Notes under the pieces: model-generated | Told to the model about the DNA's origin: nothing | Databases searched by the model: none | The model's input: only the letters and a program-made list of their open reading frames with translations | Program-made: the position numbers and the translations under genes | Shown here: positions 18,890 through 27,365 of the stretch, one piece after another | Layout of the letters: the number at the start of each line of letters is the position of its first letter | How positions within the stretch are numbered: the stretch's first letter is position 1 | Source of the DNA: Streptococcus mitis | GTDB lineage: Bacteria > Bacillota > Bacilli > Lactobacillales > Streptococcaceae | Assembly: GCF_000722765.2 (NCBI RefSeq) | Contig: NZ_CP028415.1 | Location: forward strand, 1,556,501-1,620,500 | Direction of reading: 5' to 3' | DNA: 64,000 bases

Positions 18890-19789
18890 CTAGACCTTTT
18901 TTCGTAACCAAATCAGATAAGCGCCTAATACAAAGACTAAAATAATTAAGCAAATAGCGGTTTCAGCCAGTACCAAATAATCCAGAAATGGAAGTTTCAA
19001 GATTCCCTGAGCCATCTTAAGCGAGGTAGCTGTGATAATGGTTGGGAAGGTGAGGGCTGAGATGGCCGGTTGAAAACCTTGTTTTAAAATATTAGGCAGG
19101 CGAGTCAAAACAAAGAAAAAGAAGGATTGGGAAGATAAAATCATAACGATTAAGATCCAAGTCGGTAGGCTAGCTCCTCCAACCCGAACCAGAGAAGCCA
19201 AGAGTAGAGAGAAAGGAGCACAGTAAATCCCTTCTTGTCCAAGCATGGCTAGTGGGAGTGGATGTTTCTTTAAATCGCTATAAATAAGCGGATAGAGATA
19301 GAAGGTCAAGAGAAATCCAAAACTCAAGGTCGCATAGGCAATTTCGATGATACCTACAAGAGGATAGGTCAAGGCTGCCACTGCTATCCCCACATAGAGA
19401 ACCGTCCAGCTTGGAGTAGCATGAACTCTCCGACCAGGACAGGCAAATTTGATGGTAAAACCAGCAATCAAGGCCAAATCCAAGAGAAATGAAAACCACC
19501 AGAGTCCTTGCGCTACCAAAGGAAGATGAGGTAAGACACGAAAAACATAGGTCGATAAAATCATCCCAGCCATAGGAAAGGTCGCCATTCCTGACAAAAG
19601 AGGGGGCTTGGTCAATTCTTGCTTGGCCTCTTTCCAATTAAAGAGATGCAGAAGCAGAAAGTAAATCCACAAACTCAAACCTGTCAGACTCAACAGATGG
19701 GACAGAACCGGCAACGTATCTAAAACGAGATTTCCAGCTCCTGCCAAACCTAGCAAACAACCAGAAAATACCAAAGGGAGTTTTTTCAT
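18890..19789 (-). CDS. TDT-family transporter (tellurite resistance/dicarboxylate type)
   Basis: 299 residues with about ten hydrophobic segments, the layout of the TDT/SLAC1 family (TehA, malate permease Mae1). The pneumococcal homologue is often misnamed exfoliative toxin. The start is the ATG at 19787-19789 preceded by GGAGG; an in-frame TTG 12 bases upstream overlaps that ribosome site. The stop codon TAG (18890-18892) lies inside the arm of the terminator that the IS split, so this gene also lost its own terminator. Substrate unknown. Confidence 0.85.
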   Translation of the reverse strand: MKKLPLVFSGCLLGLAGAGNLVLDTLPVLSHLLSLTGLSLWIYFLLLHLFNWKEAKQELTKPPLLSGMATFPMAGMILSTYVFRVLPHLPLVAQGLWWFSFLLDLALIAGFTIKFACPGRRVHATPSWTVLYVGIAVAALTYPLVGIIEIAYATLSFGFLLTFYLYPLIYSDLKKHPLPLAMLGQEGIYCAPFSLLLASLVRVGGASLPTWILIVMILSSQSFFFFVLTRLPNILKQGFQPAISALTFPTIITATSLKMAQGILKLPFLDYLVLAETAICLIILVFVLGAYLIWLRKKV

Positions 19790-19851
19790 CCTAACCTCCA
19801 ATAATCATGTTAGTTTCAGTATAGCATAAAAGCGCTTAAATGAGGGGATAA

Positions 19852-19884
19852 AAAATGAAGTCCGATTATTTCAGACTTCATTTT
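19852..19884. terminator. Terminator downstream of the AhpD-like gene
   Basis: AAAATGAAGTC (19852-19862) pairs with GACTTCATTTT (19874-19884), with T runs in either direction. Confidence 0.8.
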
Positions 19885-19897
19885 ACTCAGATAAGGA

Positions 19898-20449
19898 TTA
19901 AGCATAAGGTTGCAATTCTGGGTTAATAGGTGTATTGGCTAGGTTGTTGGCATAGTTACAGAGGCTTGCTAGGCTGACACCAAGAACCACATCCAAAGCA
20001 TTTTGTTGGGTGTAGCCAGCTTCTAAAAACTCAGCCAAGGCTTCATCTCCTACACGACCCTTGGTATTGATAACTGCCAAGGTAAATTTAGCTAGGGTGT
20101 CCAATTTAGGATCTGTTTCAATTGGAGTACGATTGCGAAGGGCTTGCAGAAGGTCATCATTCATCTGGATTTGTTTAATTGAAAAGGCTGTGTGACCTGC
20201 GACGCAGAAGGCACAACCATTTGTCACAGCTGCCGTGATTTGCACTACTTCGCGCTCAACAGGTGTCAGGCTGTTGCGACGGTTGATAGCTCCGACAGTA
20301 CGGTAAGCCTCTAAAGCAGTTGGTGCATTGGCCAAGAGGCCGATTAGGTTAGGAATATAGCCATTGTTATCTTTTTCTACTGTTTCAAGAACTTCTTTCA
20401 CTTCTGCTGGTGCTGATTCGACTGTATGGATAGTAAATGTTGTCATCAT
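19898..20449 (-). CDS. AhpD-like carboxymuconolactone decarboxylase family protein
   Basis: 183 residues of the CMD/AhpD fold. The redox motif is NGCAFCVAGHTA (CxxC followed by His), as in alkylhydroperoxidases that use thiols against peroxides. The start is the ATG at 20447-20449 (or the adjacent ATG at 20444), preceded by AGAGG; an upstream in-frame ATG at 20464 overlaps the ribosome site. It is monocistronic, between its terminator and that of the symporter gene. A role in peroxide or NO-derived stress is inferred from the family only. Confidence 0.85.
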   Translation of the reverse strand: MMTTFTIHTVESAPAEVKEVLETVEKDNNGYIPNLIGLLANAPTALEAYRTVGAINRRNSLTPVEREVVQITAAVTNGCAFCVAGHTAFSIKQIQMNDDLLQALRNRTPIETDPKLDTLAKFTLAVINTKGRVGDEALAEFLEAGYTQQNALDVVLGVSLASLCNYANNLANTPINPELQPYA

Positions 20450-20552
20450 AAAACCTCTTTTCATGTTGTTGAAATCTAGTCTATCACAGATTCTATACCT
20501 TGTATAATATATATTTTAAATTGCACCGATAGAATTTTTTTATGAAAGCAAA

Positions 20553-20575
20553 AAATCACACGCGATGTGTGATTC
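20553..20575 (-). terminator. Terminator of the alanine symporter gene
   Basis: AATCACAC (20554-20561) pairs with GTGTGATT (20567-20574); on the minus strand a T run follows. Confidence 0.85.
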
Positions 20576-20577
20576 CA

Positions 20578-21900
20578 TTATTTATTAAAATACTTTTTAG
20601 TCTCAGCAATAACGACTGGCGACAAGACTAAGAGGGCAATCAAGTTTGGTAGAGCCATCAAGGCGTTGACAATATCTGCGATAATCCAAACCATATCCAA
20701 CTCGATAAATCCTCCCAACAAGACCATGAGCACAAAAACTACACGGTAAAGCCAGATAAAGCGAACTCCAAAGAGGAACTCGAAACAGCGTTCTCCATAG
20801 TAGTTCCAACCTAGAATCGTTGTAAAGGCAAAGAGTACAAGGAAAATGGTCAAGAGGGCAGGCCCAAAGTGTGAAAAGACTGTTGAGAAGGCTGACTGAG
20901 TCAAAGCAACTCCATTCAAGTCACTATTCCATACTCCAGTTACCAAGATGGTCAAACCAGTTAGAGTACAAATGATGAGGGTATCAATAAAGGTTCCTGT
21001 CATGGAAATCAAGCCTTGCTCTACTGGTTCATTTGTCTTAGCTGCAGCAGCTGCAATGGGAGCAGAACCTAAACCAGATTCGTTTGAAAAGACACCACGC
21101 GCCACACCATTTTGGATAGCCATCCGAATGCTAGCACCAGCAAATCCACCTACCGCAGCAACAGGACTAAAAGCTGATGTTAAGATTAAAGTGATTGTGG
21201 CAGGGAGTTTTCCAATATTAAAGAAAATAACTGTAAGAGTTCCCAAAATATAGATGATGGCCATAAAAGGAACAATAGTAGTTGAAACCTTTGAAATAGA
21301 CTTGAGTCCGCCAAAAACAGCAATCGCTACTAATACAGACAAAACGAGAGCTGTGATAGCTGGCGAAATAGTCGTCGTATTCTGGATAGATTCTGTAATC
21401 GAGTTAACTTGGGTAAAGGTTCCGATCCCCAATAAAGCCACTAAGACACCTGCGATAGCAAAAAAGATGGCAAGTGGTCGCCACTTTTCTCCCATACCCA
21501 AAAGTATATAGTGCATGGGACCTCCTGCAACAGCACCGTTATCGTCTTTAGTCCTGTATTTAATAGCTAATAAACCTTCCGCATACTTGGTTGCCATCCC
21601 AAAGAAAGCCGCCATCCACATCCAAAAGAGAGCTCCTGGTCCACCGACCTTGATAGCTGTCGCTACCCCGATAATATTTCCCGTACCAACTGTCGCTGCC
21701 AGGGCTGTACACAAGGCCGCAAAACTGGATACATCCCCATGCCCCTTATCCTTGATAAAAATAAGCTGAAAGGCCTTAGAGAGACGTAAAACCTGCAAAA
21801 GTCCTAAACGGACAGTTAGGTAAATCCCTGTTCCGACCAAGAGAATCAAGAGGGGTGGACCCCAAGCAAAAGCATCAATTGATTTAAGCAATTCTAACAT
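20578..21900 (-). CDS. Sodium:alanine/glycine symporter (AGCS family)
   Basis: 440-residue polytopic membrane protein of the AGCS family that couples Na+ to uptake of alanine or glycine. Family signatures include GTGNIIGVATAIKVGGPGAL near residue 72, NESGLGSAPIAAAAAKTNEP near 272 and GWNYYGERCFEF in the C-terminal part. A glycine riboswitch in the leader points to glycine as a substrate. The riboswitch is followed by a terminator and then the ATG preceded by AGGAGA. Confidence 0.93.
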   Translation of the reverse strand: MLELLKSIDAFAWGPPLLILLVGTGIYLTVRLGLLQVLRLSKAFQLIFIKDKGHGDVSSFAALCTALAATVGTGNIIGVATAIKVGGPGALFWMWMAAFFGMATKYAEGLLAIKYRTKDDNGAVAGGPMHYILLGMGEKWRPLAIFFAIAGVLVALLGIGTFTQVNSITESIQNTTTISPAITALVLSVLVAIAVFGGLKSISKVSTTIVPFMAIIYILGTLTVIFFNIGKLPATITLILTSAFSPVAAVGGFAGASIRMAIQNGVARGVFSNESGLGSAPIAAAAAKTNEPVEQGLISMTGTFIDTLIICTLTGLTILVTGVWNSDLNGVALTQSAFSTVFSHFGPALLTIFLVLFAFTTILGWNYYGERCFEFLFGVRFIWLYRVVFVLMVLLGGFIELDMVWIIADIVNALMALPNLIALLVLSPVVIAETKKYFNK

Positions 21901-21932
21901 TCTATTCTCCTATCTTTTCAACCCCAAAAGAA

Positions 21933-21959
21933 AGAGCACATGCAAGATACATGTACTCT
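21933..21959 (-). terminator. Riboswitch expression-platform terminator
   Basis: On the minus strand AGAGTACATG (21950-21959) pairs fully, with one wobble, with CATGTGCTCT (21933-21942) and is followed by TTCTTTT. It lies between the glycine aptamer and the symporter start, as expected for ligand-controlled termination. Confidence 0.8.
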
Positions 21960-21989
21960 GGAATGCTTAGATAAATGCTAAAAAGCGGT

Positions 21990-22080
21990 CTATCCTAGCT
22001 CTGTCCTTTTACCTGAGAGTTTGAGCAGTTGCCTGCCTTGCCCCTTCGGTGCCTTTACGGTCTCTCCAGAGTTCCGTCCA
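21990..22080 (-). promoter_or_regulatory. Glycine riboswitch upstream of the alanine/glycine symporter
   Basis: Minus strand reads CTCTGGAGAGACC, then GGCACCGAAGGGGCAA, then AAACTCTCAGGTAAAAGGAC and AGAGC, the signature of the glycine aptamer. Only one complete aptamer is visible. In related streptococci this leader acts as an OFF switch for an AGCS symporter (established); the downstream terminator fits that. Confidence 0.93.
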
Positions 22081-22279
22081 TTTACAGTCATGGAAAATCA
22101 AACGATTCGCCACTTCTATTAAACTTCATTCGGTGTTGGTATTTAATCGATTCTTATTTTACAAAAAATGTTGGCTTTTGTCAATGGATTTTGGGAAAAT
22201 CTTATTTGACTCTGTAGAAGAAAGATTGAGCATTGCCATGCGCATGGGGTGCTATTAATTAAATCAATATATTTCACTC
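22081..22279. other. Non-coding stretch before the lipoprotein gene 3' end
   Basis: No gene seen. It should hold the promoter of the riboswitch transcript. A weak hairpin at 22230-22252 (CCATG/CATGG core) might end the lipoprotein gene transcript. The left edge of the accessory island falls about here. Confidence 0.4.
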
Positions 22280-23842
22280 TTATTCCACACGATATAAGAA
22301 TTGTTCTGGATCGCCATGTAGCGGAAATGCAGCATGGAAGATGATTCGATCTTTACTAATATCCGAAGCATCCGTGACCACCTTACCCATAGATGTCCCA
22401 TCCGGTATTCTAACTCCTGCTGGTACGAACTGAATAAAGACTCCAAAATCTTTGGCCGAATAGCGAGCTATCAACAAACCATTTACCAATTCTGATTCTG
22501 TAAGGTCAACTTTAAATCCCTCTGGTGCTATCAAGCCATCTTTACTAAAGACTAAGTCTTCTCCTCCGTGACCTTTACTCCATCTTCCTTCAATACTAGA
22601 AAAATCTCCATTTTTTATGGCGTTTATATCCATTTTCCCAGAAGTATTTTGATTTGATGAAGATGCTGTTGCAGCAAATTTTTCTGTTACAGATTTCCAA
22701 GTCAGATTAGATAGATTCATTCGAGCACCAGGACTGACTTCATCCTCTGTCTTAGCTTCTTTAACCTTCTCTAGTTTGTCCCCACTACTATTCAACTTCC
22801 AAATGGTATGAATGGTTTGTGGATCGCCTGCGAACGGATTCCACTGGGTATAAAGCTTCCCATCTTCTAGGAGATAGGCCTTAAAGCGTGTTCCAAGCAT
22901 CTGCATTTTATTTTCAGCATTGGTGAGGCGAATAACTTTCTGATCTTTGAGTGTAAAAATATCTAAAATCTCACTACCATTTTTCGAAGAGACAATCAAT
23001 TCATCAATACCATTTTTATCCATATCAACCATTGCATAGGTAAAGGCTTGACTGCGTTCTGCCATCCCTGCATAGATATTAGCGGTTAGATTGATAGTAT
23101 CCTTAACTTCTGATTTATGGTCTAGAAGAAATTCATAATCCTTCAAAATGCTATTATAAGGACTGTAATCTACACTTGGTTTCCCCTTATCTGCACTGCT
23201 TCCTCCTGGAAGTTTATCAGAAACTGACTTCCAACTTAGAGTCTCTAGAGAAATGGGCGAACCGACCCCAAGATCTACTAGTTCTTGAGCCTCCTTAGCC
23301 TTTACCAAAGACTGCCCGTCTTCACTAAATTGGTAGTGAGCATAGATGTGACTCGTTGCTGTACCAGCCCCACGATAGAGCAGAGAATTGTCTGGCAAGA
23401 TACCGATCGTCATTCTCTCACCAATCTGGTCTAAACGATTTTCTTGATTGGTCAGACGAATCACCTTTCCATCTTTTAAAGTGCGGATATCCAGCAAACT
23501 CTTTTCGCCACTCTTCATTTCAAGAGCAAGTAAAAGTTCATCGACTCCATCATTATTCAAATCCGTCTTGTGGTAAACCACATCTGTATAAAATCCTTGA
23601 GAAGACTTCACTTGACTAGCCAGAGGATTGACATCCATACCTGTTGGCAAGGTGCCTTTCGCTACTTTTTCATAGTCATCCAAAACTTTATTATAGGAAC
23701 TGTAGTCTATCTCTGGAGTCGCTACAGATGTTTCTGATGTTGAATCAGATGGTGTTTCTACGCTTTTGTTCCAAGGTAGATACTGACAGCCTCCTAGAAC
23801 TAGTGTCAGTAAAAGCGTTGTGGCTAATAAAAACTTTTTCAT
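22280..23842 (-). CDS. Lipoprotein with duplicated beta-propeller-like domain and DUF6287-like tail
   Basis: 520 residues. A signal peptide with lipobox LVLGGC gives a lipid-anchored Cys at about residue 19. Two related modules follow: residues about 45-200 (LNNDGVDELLLALEM ... LKDGKVIRLTNQENRL) and about 225-375 (MDKNGIDELIVSS ... LKDQKVIRLTNAENKM). The DxNxDGxxE-like loops resemble calcium-binding FG-GAP-type repeats. The C terminus (MDINAIKNGDFSSIEGRWSK) looks like DUF6287 of streptococcal lipoproteins. Function unknown. It lies in the accessory island with its own promoter. Confidence 0.8.
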   Translation of the reverse strand: MKKFLLATTLLLTLVLGGCQYLPWNKSVETPSDSTSETSVATPEIDYSSYNKVLDDYEKVAKGTLPTGMDVNPLASQVKSSQGFYTDVVYHKTDLNNDGVDELLLALEMKSGEKSLLDIRTLKDGKVIRLTNQENRLDQIGERMTIGILPDNSLLYRGAGTATSHIYAHYQFSEDGQSLVKAKEAQELVDLGVGSPISLETLSWKSVSDKLPGGSSADKGKPSVDYSPYNSILKDYEFLLDHKSEVKDTINLTANIYAGMAERSQAFTYAMVDMDKNGIDELIVSSKNGSEILDIFTLKDQKVIRLTNAENKMQMLGTRFKAYLLEDGKLYTQWNPFAGDPQTIHTIWKLNSSGDKLEKVKEAKTEDEVSPGARMNLSNLTWKSVTEKFAATASSSNQNTSGKMDINAIKNGDFSSIEGRWSKGHGGEDLVFSKDGLIAPEGFKVDLTESELVNGLLIARYSAKDFGVFIQFVPAGVRIPDGTSMGKVVTDASDISKDRIIFHAAFPLHGDPEQFLYRVE

Positions 23843-23861
23843 ATTACTCCCTTATCTAAGA

Positions 23862-23890
23862 GAAAGGAACCAGCCTGTGCCAATTCCTTT
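23862..23890. other. Hairpin in the lipoprotein leader
   Basis: AAAGGAA and TTCCTTT arms enclose GGC/GCT-type inner pairs around loop ACAG on the minus strand, between the promoter (-10 TACAAT at 23901-23906) and the ATG. The minus-strand side has no T run, so it may be a leader structure rather than a terminator. Confidence 0.45.
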
Positions 23891-23982
23891 CGCTATTTTT
23901 ATTGTATCAAAATGTTGCCTATAAACAAATTATTTTCCGTTTCTATTTATTTGTTATAAGCCATTTCTCACAAGCTATCATT

Positions 23983-24981
23983 CTAGCGAACCCACTTACC
24001 TGAGCCATCTACTTTGTAGCCATCTGGGGTACGCTCATTGACTGCCATCTTACCATCTGATTTGAGATAGTAGTCACCTACCCAAGTGTTACGAGCATAG
24101 CTACCCTCAGATGTTAGGTAATAGTATGAACGATAGCTACTATCATAAACCCACTCGCTCTTAGCCATTTTACCATTTGATTTGAGGTAATAGCTACCTA
24201 CCCAAGTGTTACGAGCATAGCTACCTTCTGATGTTAGGTAATAGTAAGCACCGTAGTTTTTATCGTAAATCCACTCGCTCTTAGCCATGTAACCACCTGA
24301 TTTGAGGTAGTAGTTGCCTGACCAAGCATTTTGAACAAAGTTACCTGAAGCATTCAAGTAGAAGTATGAATTGTACTGAACATCAAACACCCATTGATTA
24401 ACTACTTTAACACCTGCTTTGTAGTAAGATGAACCTGACCAACCAGTTTGACCTGACTTAGAGCTAGTAGCTGGTTTTGGTTTTTCTGTTTCTTTAGGAG
24501 TTGAAGAGTCTAGAGGATTGACATATTTTTCATCCTTAACAGTGAATATTGCTGATCTACCGCTAAACTTATGTAAGACACTTTGATAATCGTCTTCTCC
24601 ATGAAATTGTAAATAATATTCGCCATCTGGAACATTTGCAAAATTAGTCCAACCTTGCTTTGTAATCGGAACAGATGATCTATCAAAGCTTTCATTGAAA
24701 GTATCTTTTCTAGGAATTTGCCCTGTCTTTGCATTCACAATATCTGCATATATAGATACAGAATAATGTACAGGTACATTTTCAACAGTCATATCCACAT
24801 AGATACTGTTATTTTCTGATCCTGGTGTAATTTTATAGTCCACCTTATGATTTTCAATTTTGTTAATTTCCGCATGTACTGTTTGTGCTGAAAAAGGGAG
24901 AACTCCTGCTGTGTCGATTGTTGATACTACTCCGACTGTTGAAAGTGCCAAAGCACATACTAATAATTTCTTTTTGTTCAT
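23983..24981 (-). CDS. Choline-binding surface protein, beta-sandwich domain before repeats
   Basis: 332 residues from the ATG at 24979-24981 (AAAGGA 10 bases upstream; an ATG 9 bases earlier overlaps that site). A signal peptide (KKLLVCALALSTVGVVST, cut near VHAE) is followed by an Ig-like domain (about 40-150) ending in VPDGEYYLQFHGEDDY ... AIFTVKDEKYV, a Pro/Lys/Glu linker, and choline-binding-type repeats (about 180-330) such as YYLKSGGYMAKSEWIYDKNY, ending in DGYKVDGSGKWVR. It should bind choline on teichoic acids. It is a paralogue of its upstream neighbour, whose matching domain comes after the repeats. Confidence 0.88.
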   Translation of the reverse strand: MNKKKLLVCALALSTVGVVSTIDTAGVLPFSAQTVHAEINKIENHKVDYKITPGSENNSIYVDMTVENVPVHYSVSIYADIVNAKTGQIPRKDTFNESFDRSSVPITKQGWTNFANVPDGEYYLQFHGEDDYQSVLHKFSGRSAIFTVKDEKYVNPLDSSTPKETEKPKPATSSKSGQTGWSGSSYYKAGVKVVNQWVFDVQYNSYFYLNASGNFVQNAWSGNYYLKSGGYMAKSEWIYDKNYGAYYYLTSEGSYARNTWVGSYYLKSNGKMAKSEWVYDSSYRSYYYLTSEGSYARNTWVGDYYLKSDGKMAVNERTPDGYKVDGSGKWVR

Positions 24982-25970
24982 GTTATTCATTTCCTTTATT
25001 TTTAATATTTATTTGTTTAAAACCTATCATTCATTTATCCGACAAAACGATGATTCTTCACACGAAAGACAACTGATTGTCCATCGTATACCTTGCCATC
25101 TTGTCCTTTTCCTTTGATAACAAAGCGATAACTACCATCTGGAGTGTCACTAAAGAAGTGACGAGTTTGAAAAGCACGTAGACTTGGATTGTAGGTCACA
25201 GTAAACTGGGTTTGTGTAGAAACTGAACCTGTATTTGCATCAACTAAGGCAAAATCATAGGCTACTTGATAAGATGAAGATGGTGTGCTAGGTAGAGCAA
25301 TATCGATATAGGTCATAGCATCATTGACATGGTAAAGGCCTATTCCTAATGATGTTGCTTGTGAACTACTACTTGTATGAGTTCCCTGAGAGCGGATCCA
25401 CTTGCCTGATTCATCTACTTGGTAGCCATCTGGGGTACGCTCATTCACTGCCATCTTACCGTTTGACTTGAGATAGTAATCACCTACCCAAGTATTACGA
25501 GCATAACGCCCTTCTGAGGTTAAGTAATAGTAAGAACTGTCGTTACTGTCATAAATCCACTCACCTTTAGCCATCTTACCGTTTGACTTGAGGTAATAAT
25601 CACCTACCCAAGTATTACGAGCATAACTACCTTCTGAGGTCAAATAGTAGTAGGATTTATAGTTGTTATCATAAATCCACTCATTTTTAGCCATTTTCCC
25701 GTTTGACTTGAGATAATAGTTACCCACCCAAGCGTTGCGGGCATAGTAGCCATCTGAGGTTAAGTAATAATAAGCACCATAGTTCTTATCATAAATCCAC
25801 TCCTTCTTAGCCATGTAGCCACCTGACTTAAGATAGTAATCACCTTCCCATGCATTTTGAACATAATTACCTGAAGCATCTAGGTAGAAGTAGGAATTAT
25901 AGTTCTTATCGAAAATCCACTTACTGGTAACTTTAGTACCATTTTGGTAGTAGGACGAACCCGACCAGCC
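24000..25970. repeat. Tandem choline-binding repeats within and between two paralogous genes
   Basis: About 120-base units encoding WVGDYYLKSNGKMAK / EWIYDSNYxSYYYLTSEG repeat three to five times in each gene (about 24000-24440 and 25400-25970), with long near-identical stretches between the genes. This is substrate for recombination and repeat-number change. Confidence 0.8.
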
Positions 25971-26378
25971 ATCTTTTTGACTTGTTGTTGATTGGTTAGA
26001 AGTCTTTGGAATTGAGGAAGCTGTTGTTTGACTACTTAGCTTCTTAATCGCCTCTTTAAACTCTTCTACACTTCCTTTCCACTCTATGTAATTGGCACCA
26101 GACTTATTCTCATAAGCGATATAGTTGCGATCGGATTCTTGGAAATAAGATAATTCCGGGGTAGTTTTTGTAGCCGAAATAATGGGACGATTGACAGTTC
26201 CCTTCCAATTTTTAAATACTTTTGAATCATTAGGGACAATGATATAATATTTTGCAGCTGTAGTCAGCGTTTGTTCATCCGCTCTAACAGTTGACACAAA
26301 GAAAGGATTTGTATCACTTGTTGTAGTAGCAAGACCCACTGCTAAAACAGCAGAAGCGAGTAAAATGTATTTTTTCAT
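25035..26378 (-). CDS. Choline-binding surface protein, beta-sandwich domain after repeats
   Basis: 447 residues from the ATG at 26376-26378 (AAGGAG upstream). Order: signal peptide (about 1-33, cut near VRAD), a unique N-terminal domain (about 35-115, KYYIIVPNDSKVFKNWKGTV), a Ser/Thr linker, choline-binding-type repeats (about 135-335, six or so) ending in DGYQVDESGKWIR, a Ser linker, and a C-terminal beta domain (about 350-447) with TPDGSYRFVIKGKGQDGK and FRVKNHRFVG. The promoter is a near copy of that of the Hsp70 operon. It is 53 bases from the next choline-binding gene, which may be cotranscribed. Confidence 0.88.
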   Translation of the reverse strand: MKKYILLASAVLAVGLATTTSDTNPFFVSTVRADEQTLTTAAKYYIIVPNDSKVFKNWKGTVNRPIISATKTTPELSYFQESDRNYIAYENKSGANYIEWKGSVEEFKEAIKKLSSQTTASSIPKTSNQSTTSQKDGWSGSSYYQNGTKVTSKWIFDKNYNSYFYLDASGNYVQNAWEGDYYLKSGGYMAKKEWIYDKNYGAYYYLTSDGYYARNAWVGNYYLKSNGKMAKNEWIYDNNYKSYYYLTSEGSYARNTWVGDYYLKSNGKMAKGEWIYDSNDSSYYYLTSEGRYARNTWVGDYYLKSNGKMAVNERTPDGYQVDESGKWIRSQGTHTSSSSQATSLGIGLYHVNDAMTYIDIALPSTPSSSYQVAYDFALVDANTGSVSTQTQFTVTYNPSLRAFQTRHFFSDTPDGSYRFVIKGKGQDGKVYDGQSVVFRVKNHRFVG

Positions 26379-26410
26379 CAAAATTCTCCTTTAAAATTTT
26401 ATTGTTTACG

Positions 26411-26465
26411 ATTATAGCATGGTATGGACTTTACCATATTGACGAAAAGAGTATCTATGTTTACC
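26411..26465 (-). promoter_or_regulatory. Promoter/operator of the choline-binding gene, shared with the Hsp70 operon
   Basis: On the minus strand an extended -10 TGC-TATAAT (26411-26419) has no good -35. Upstream lie two GGTAAA elements (26430-26435 and 26460-26465) flanking a CTTTTCG box. The plus-strand word at 26443-26465 (CGAAAAG, then GTATCTATGTTTACC) recurs at 32424 and 32473. This looks like an activator-dependent promoter. Confidence 0.6.
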
Positions 26466-26552
26466 TTTACTTGGTTTTCAAACTAACTTTTTATGAAAGG
26501 AAGCTATACTTAGGCTTTCTCATAGTTATTAAAGTAAAGACTTTCTATTTTA

Positions 26553-27332
26553 TCATTTCCACCTACTTGTCAAATATGCCTTTTCTCCTATTGTCCAATT
26601 TTGATCATAAGGATCCACTGACCATTTTGTTGCTAGCAAAAAAAATGGAAACTTACTATAACCAATTTGAGCTTCAACTAGATCGGTGGTTGTATTGTAC
26701 CTTCTATCTCGTTTCCACTTACCAATTTTTTGACTTCTTTGCCTATTCCAGATAAAAAGTTCCTCTGGAAGTGCATAAATTCTACCGTCATGAGAACTCC
26801 CTCTCATGACAGGATAAAGGTACTGATGCAACTGATATTCACATCGCTTATTTAATAGCCAATATCCTAGAATCATATAGAAGGGATTTATCTTTTCAAG
26901 AGGTAAGATAATTGGCAAAGGTAAAGCATTACTCAAATCCACTGGTTTTGTAAGATACATTAACCATAACAATACTGATGAAAAATAAACCATAAATGTA
27001 TGTAGTGGTATTCTATTCAAAACAATCATATAGAATTTGTAATTCTTTATCTGTTTCAAACAGCGTCTTACATTAATACTGCCCACAATTATTTTATATA
27101 GAAAAATCACACAGAAGATTGGTAAAAAAATATATACAAAAACTAAGAAAGATGTTAAAACGATAAACTCAGCTATTCCAATAACAGCTGGATATTGAAC
27201 TTTATATGTTTCAAAATCCTTTAATACAATGAACCATGGAGCGATAAAATATAAGCACGAGAATATTAGTAAAGCAATTTTTAAATAGAAAATATTCAAG
27301 AATTGACTTAATTTTAAAATGTTTGTCCTCAT
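26553..27332 (-). CDS. Unrecognised multi-pass membrane protein
   Basis: About 259 residues if started at the ATG 27330-27332 (AGGAG 13 bases upstream); an in-frame ATG at 27366-27368 would add 12 residues. Hydrophobic segments lie near residues 14-37, 50-80, 107-125 and 140-155, and the rest is a basic cytosolic-type tail (IWNRQRSQKIGKWKRDRRYN). No known motif. It is AT-rich like the rest of the island and lies between the choline-binding genes and the NERD gene, with no good terminator between. A role in the neighbouring system is possible but unsupported. Confidence 0.65.
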   Translation of the reverse strand: MRTNILKLSQFLNIFYLKIALLIFSCLYFIAPWFIVLKDFETYKVQYPAVIGIAEFIVLTSFLVFVYIFLPIFCVIFLYKIIVGSINVRRCLKQIKNYKFYMIVLNRIPLHTFMVYFSSVLLWLMYLTKPVDLSNALPLPIILPLEKINPFYMILGYWLLNKRCEYQLHQYLYPVMRGSSHDGRIYALPEELFIWNRQRSQKIGKWKRDRRYNTTTDLVEAQIGYSKFPFFLLATKWSVDPYDQNWTIGEKAYLTSRWK

Positions 27333-27365
27333 ATAAATTCCAGCTCTCCTATCCATCCAATTTAT

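Noticed and set aside
24000-25970. Regular repeats that could suggest a CRISPR array
   Set aside because: The units are about 120 bases, in frame, and encode choline-binding repeats; there are no short palindromic repeats with unique spacers.
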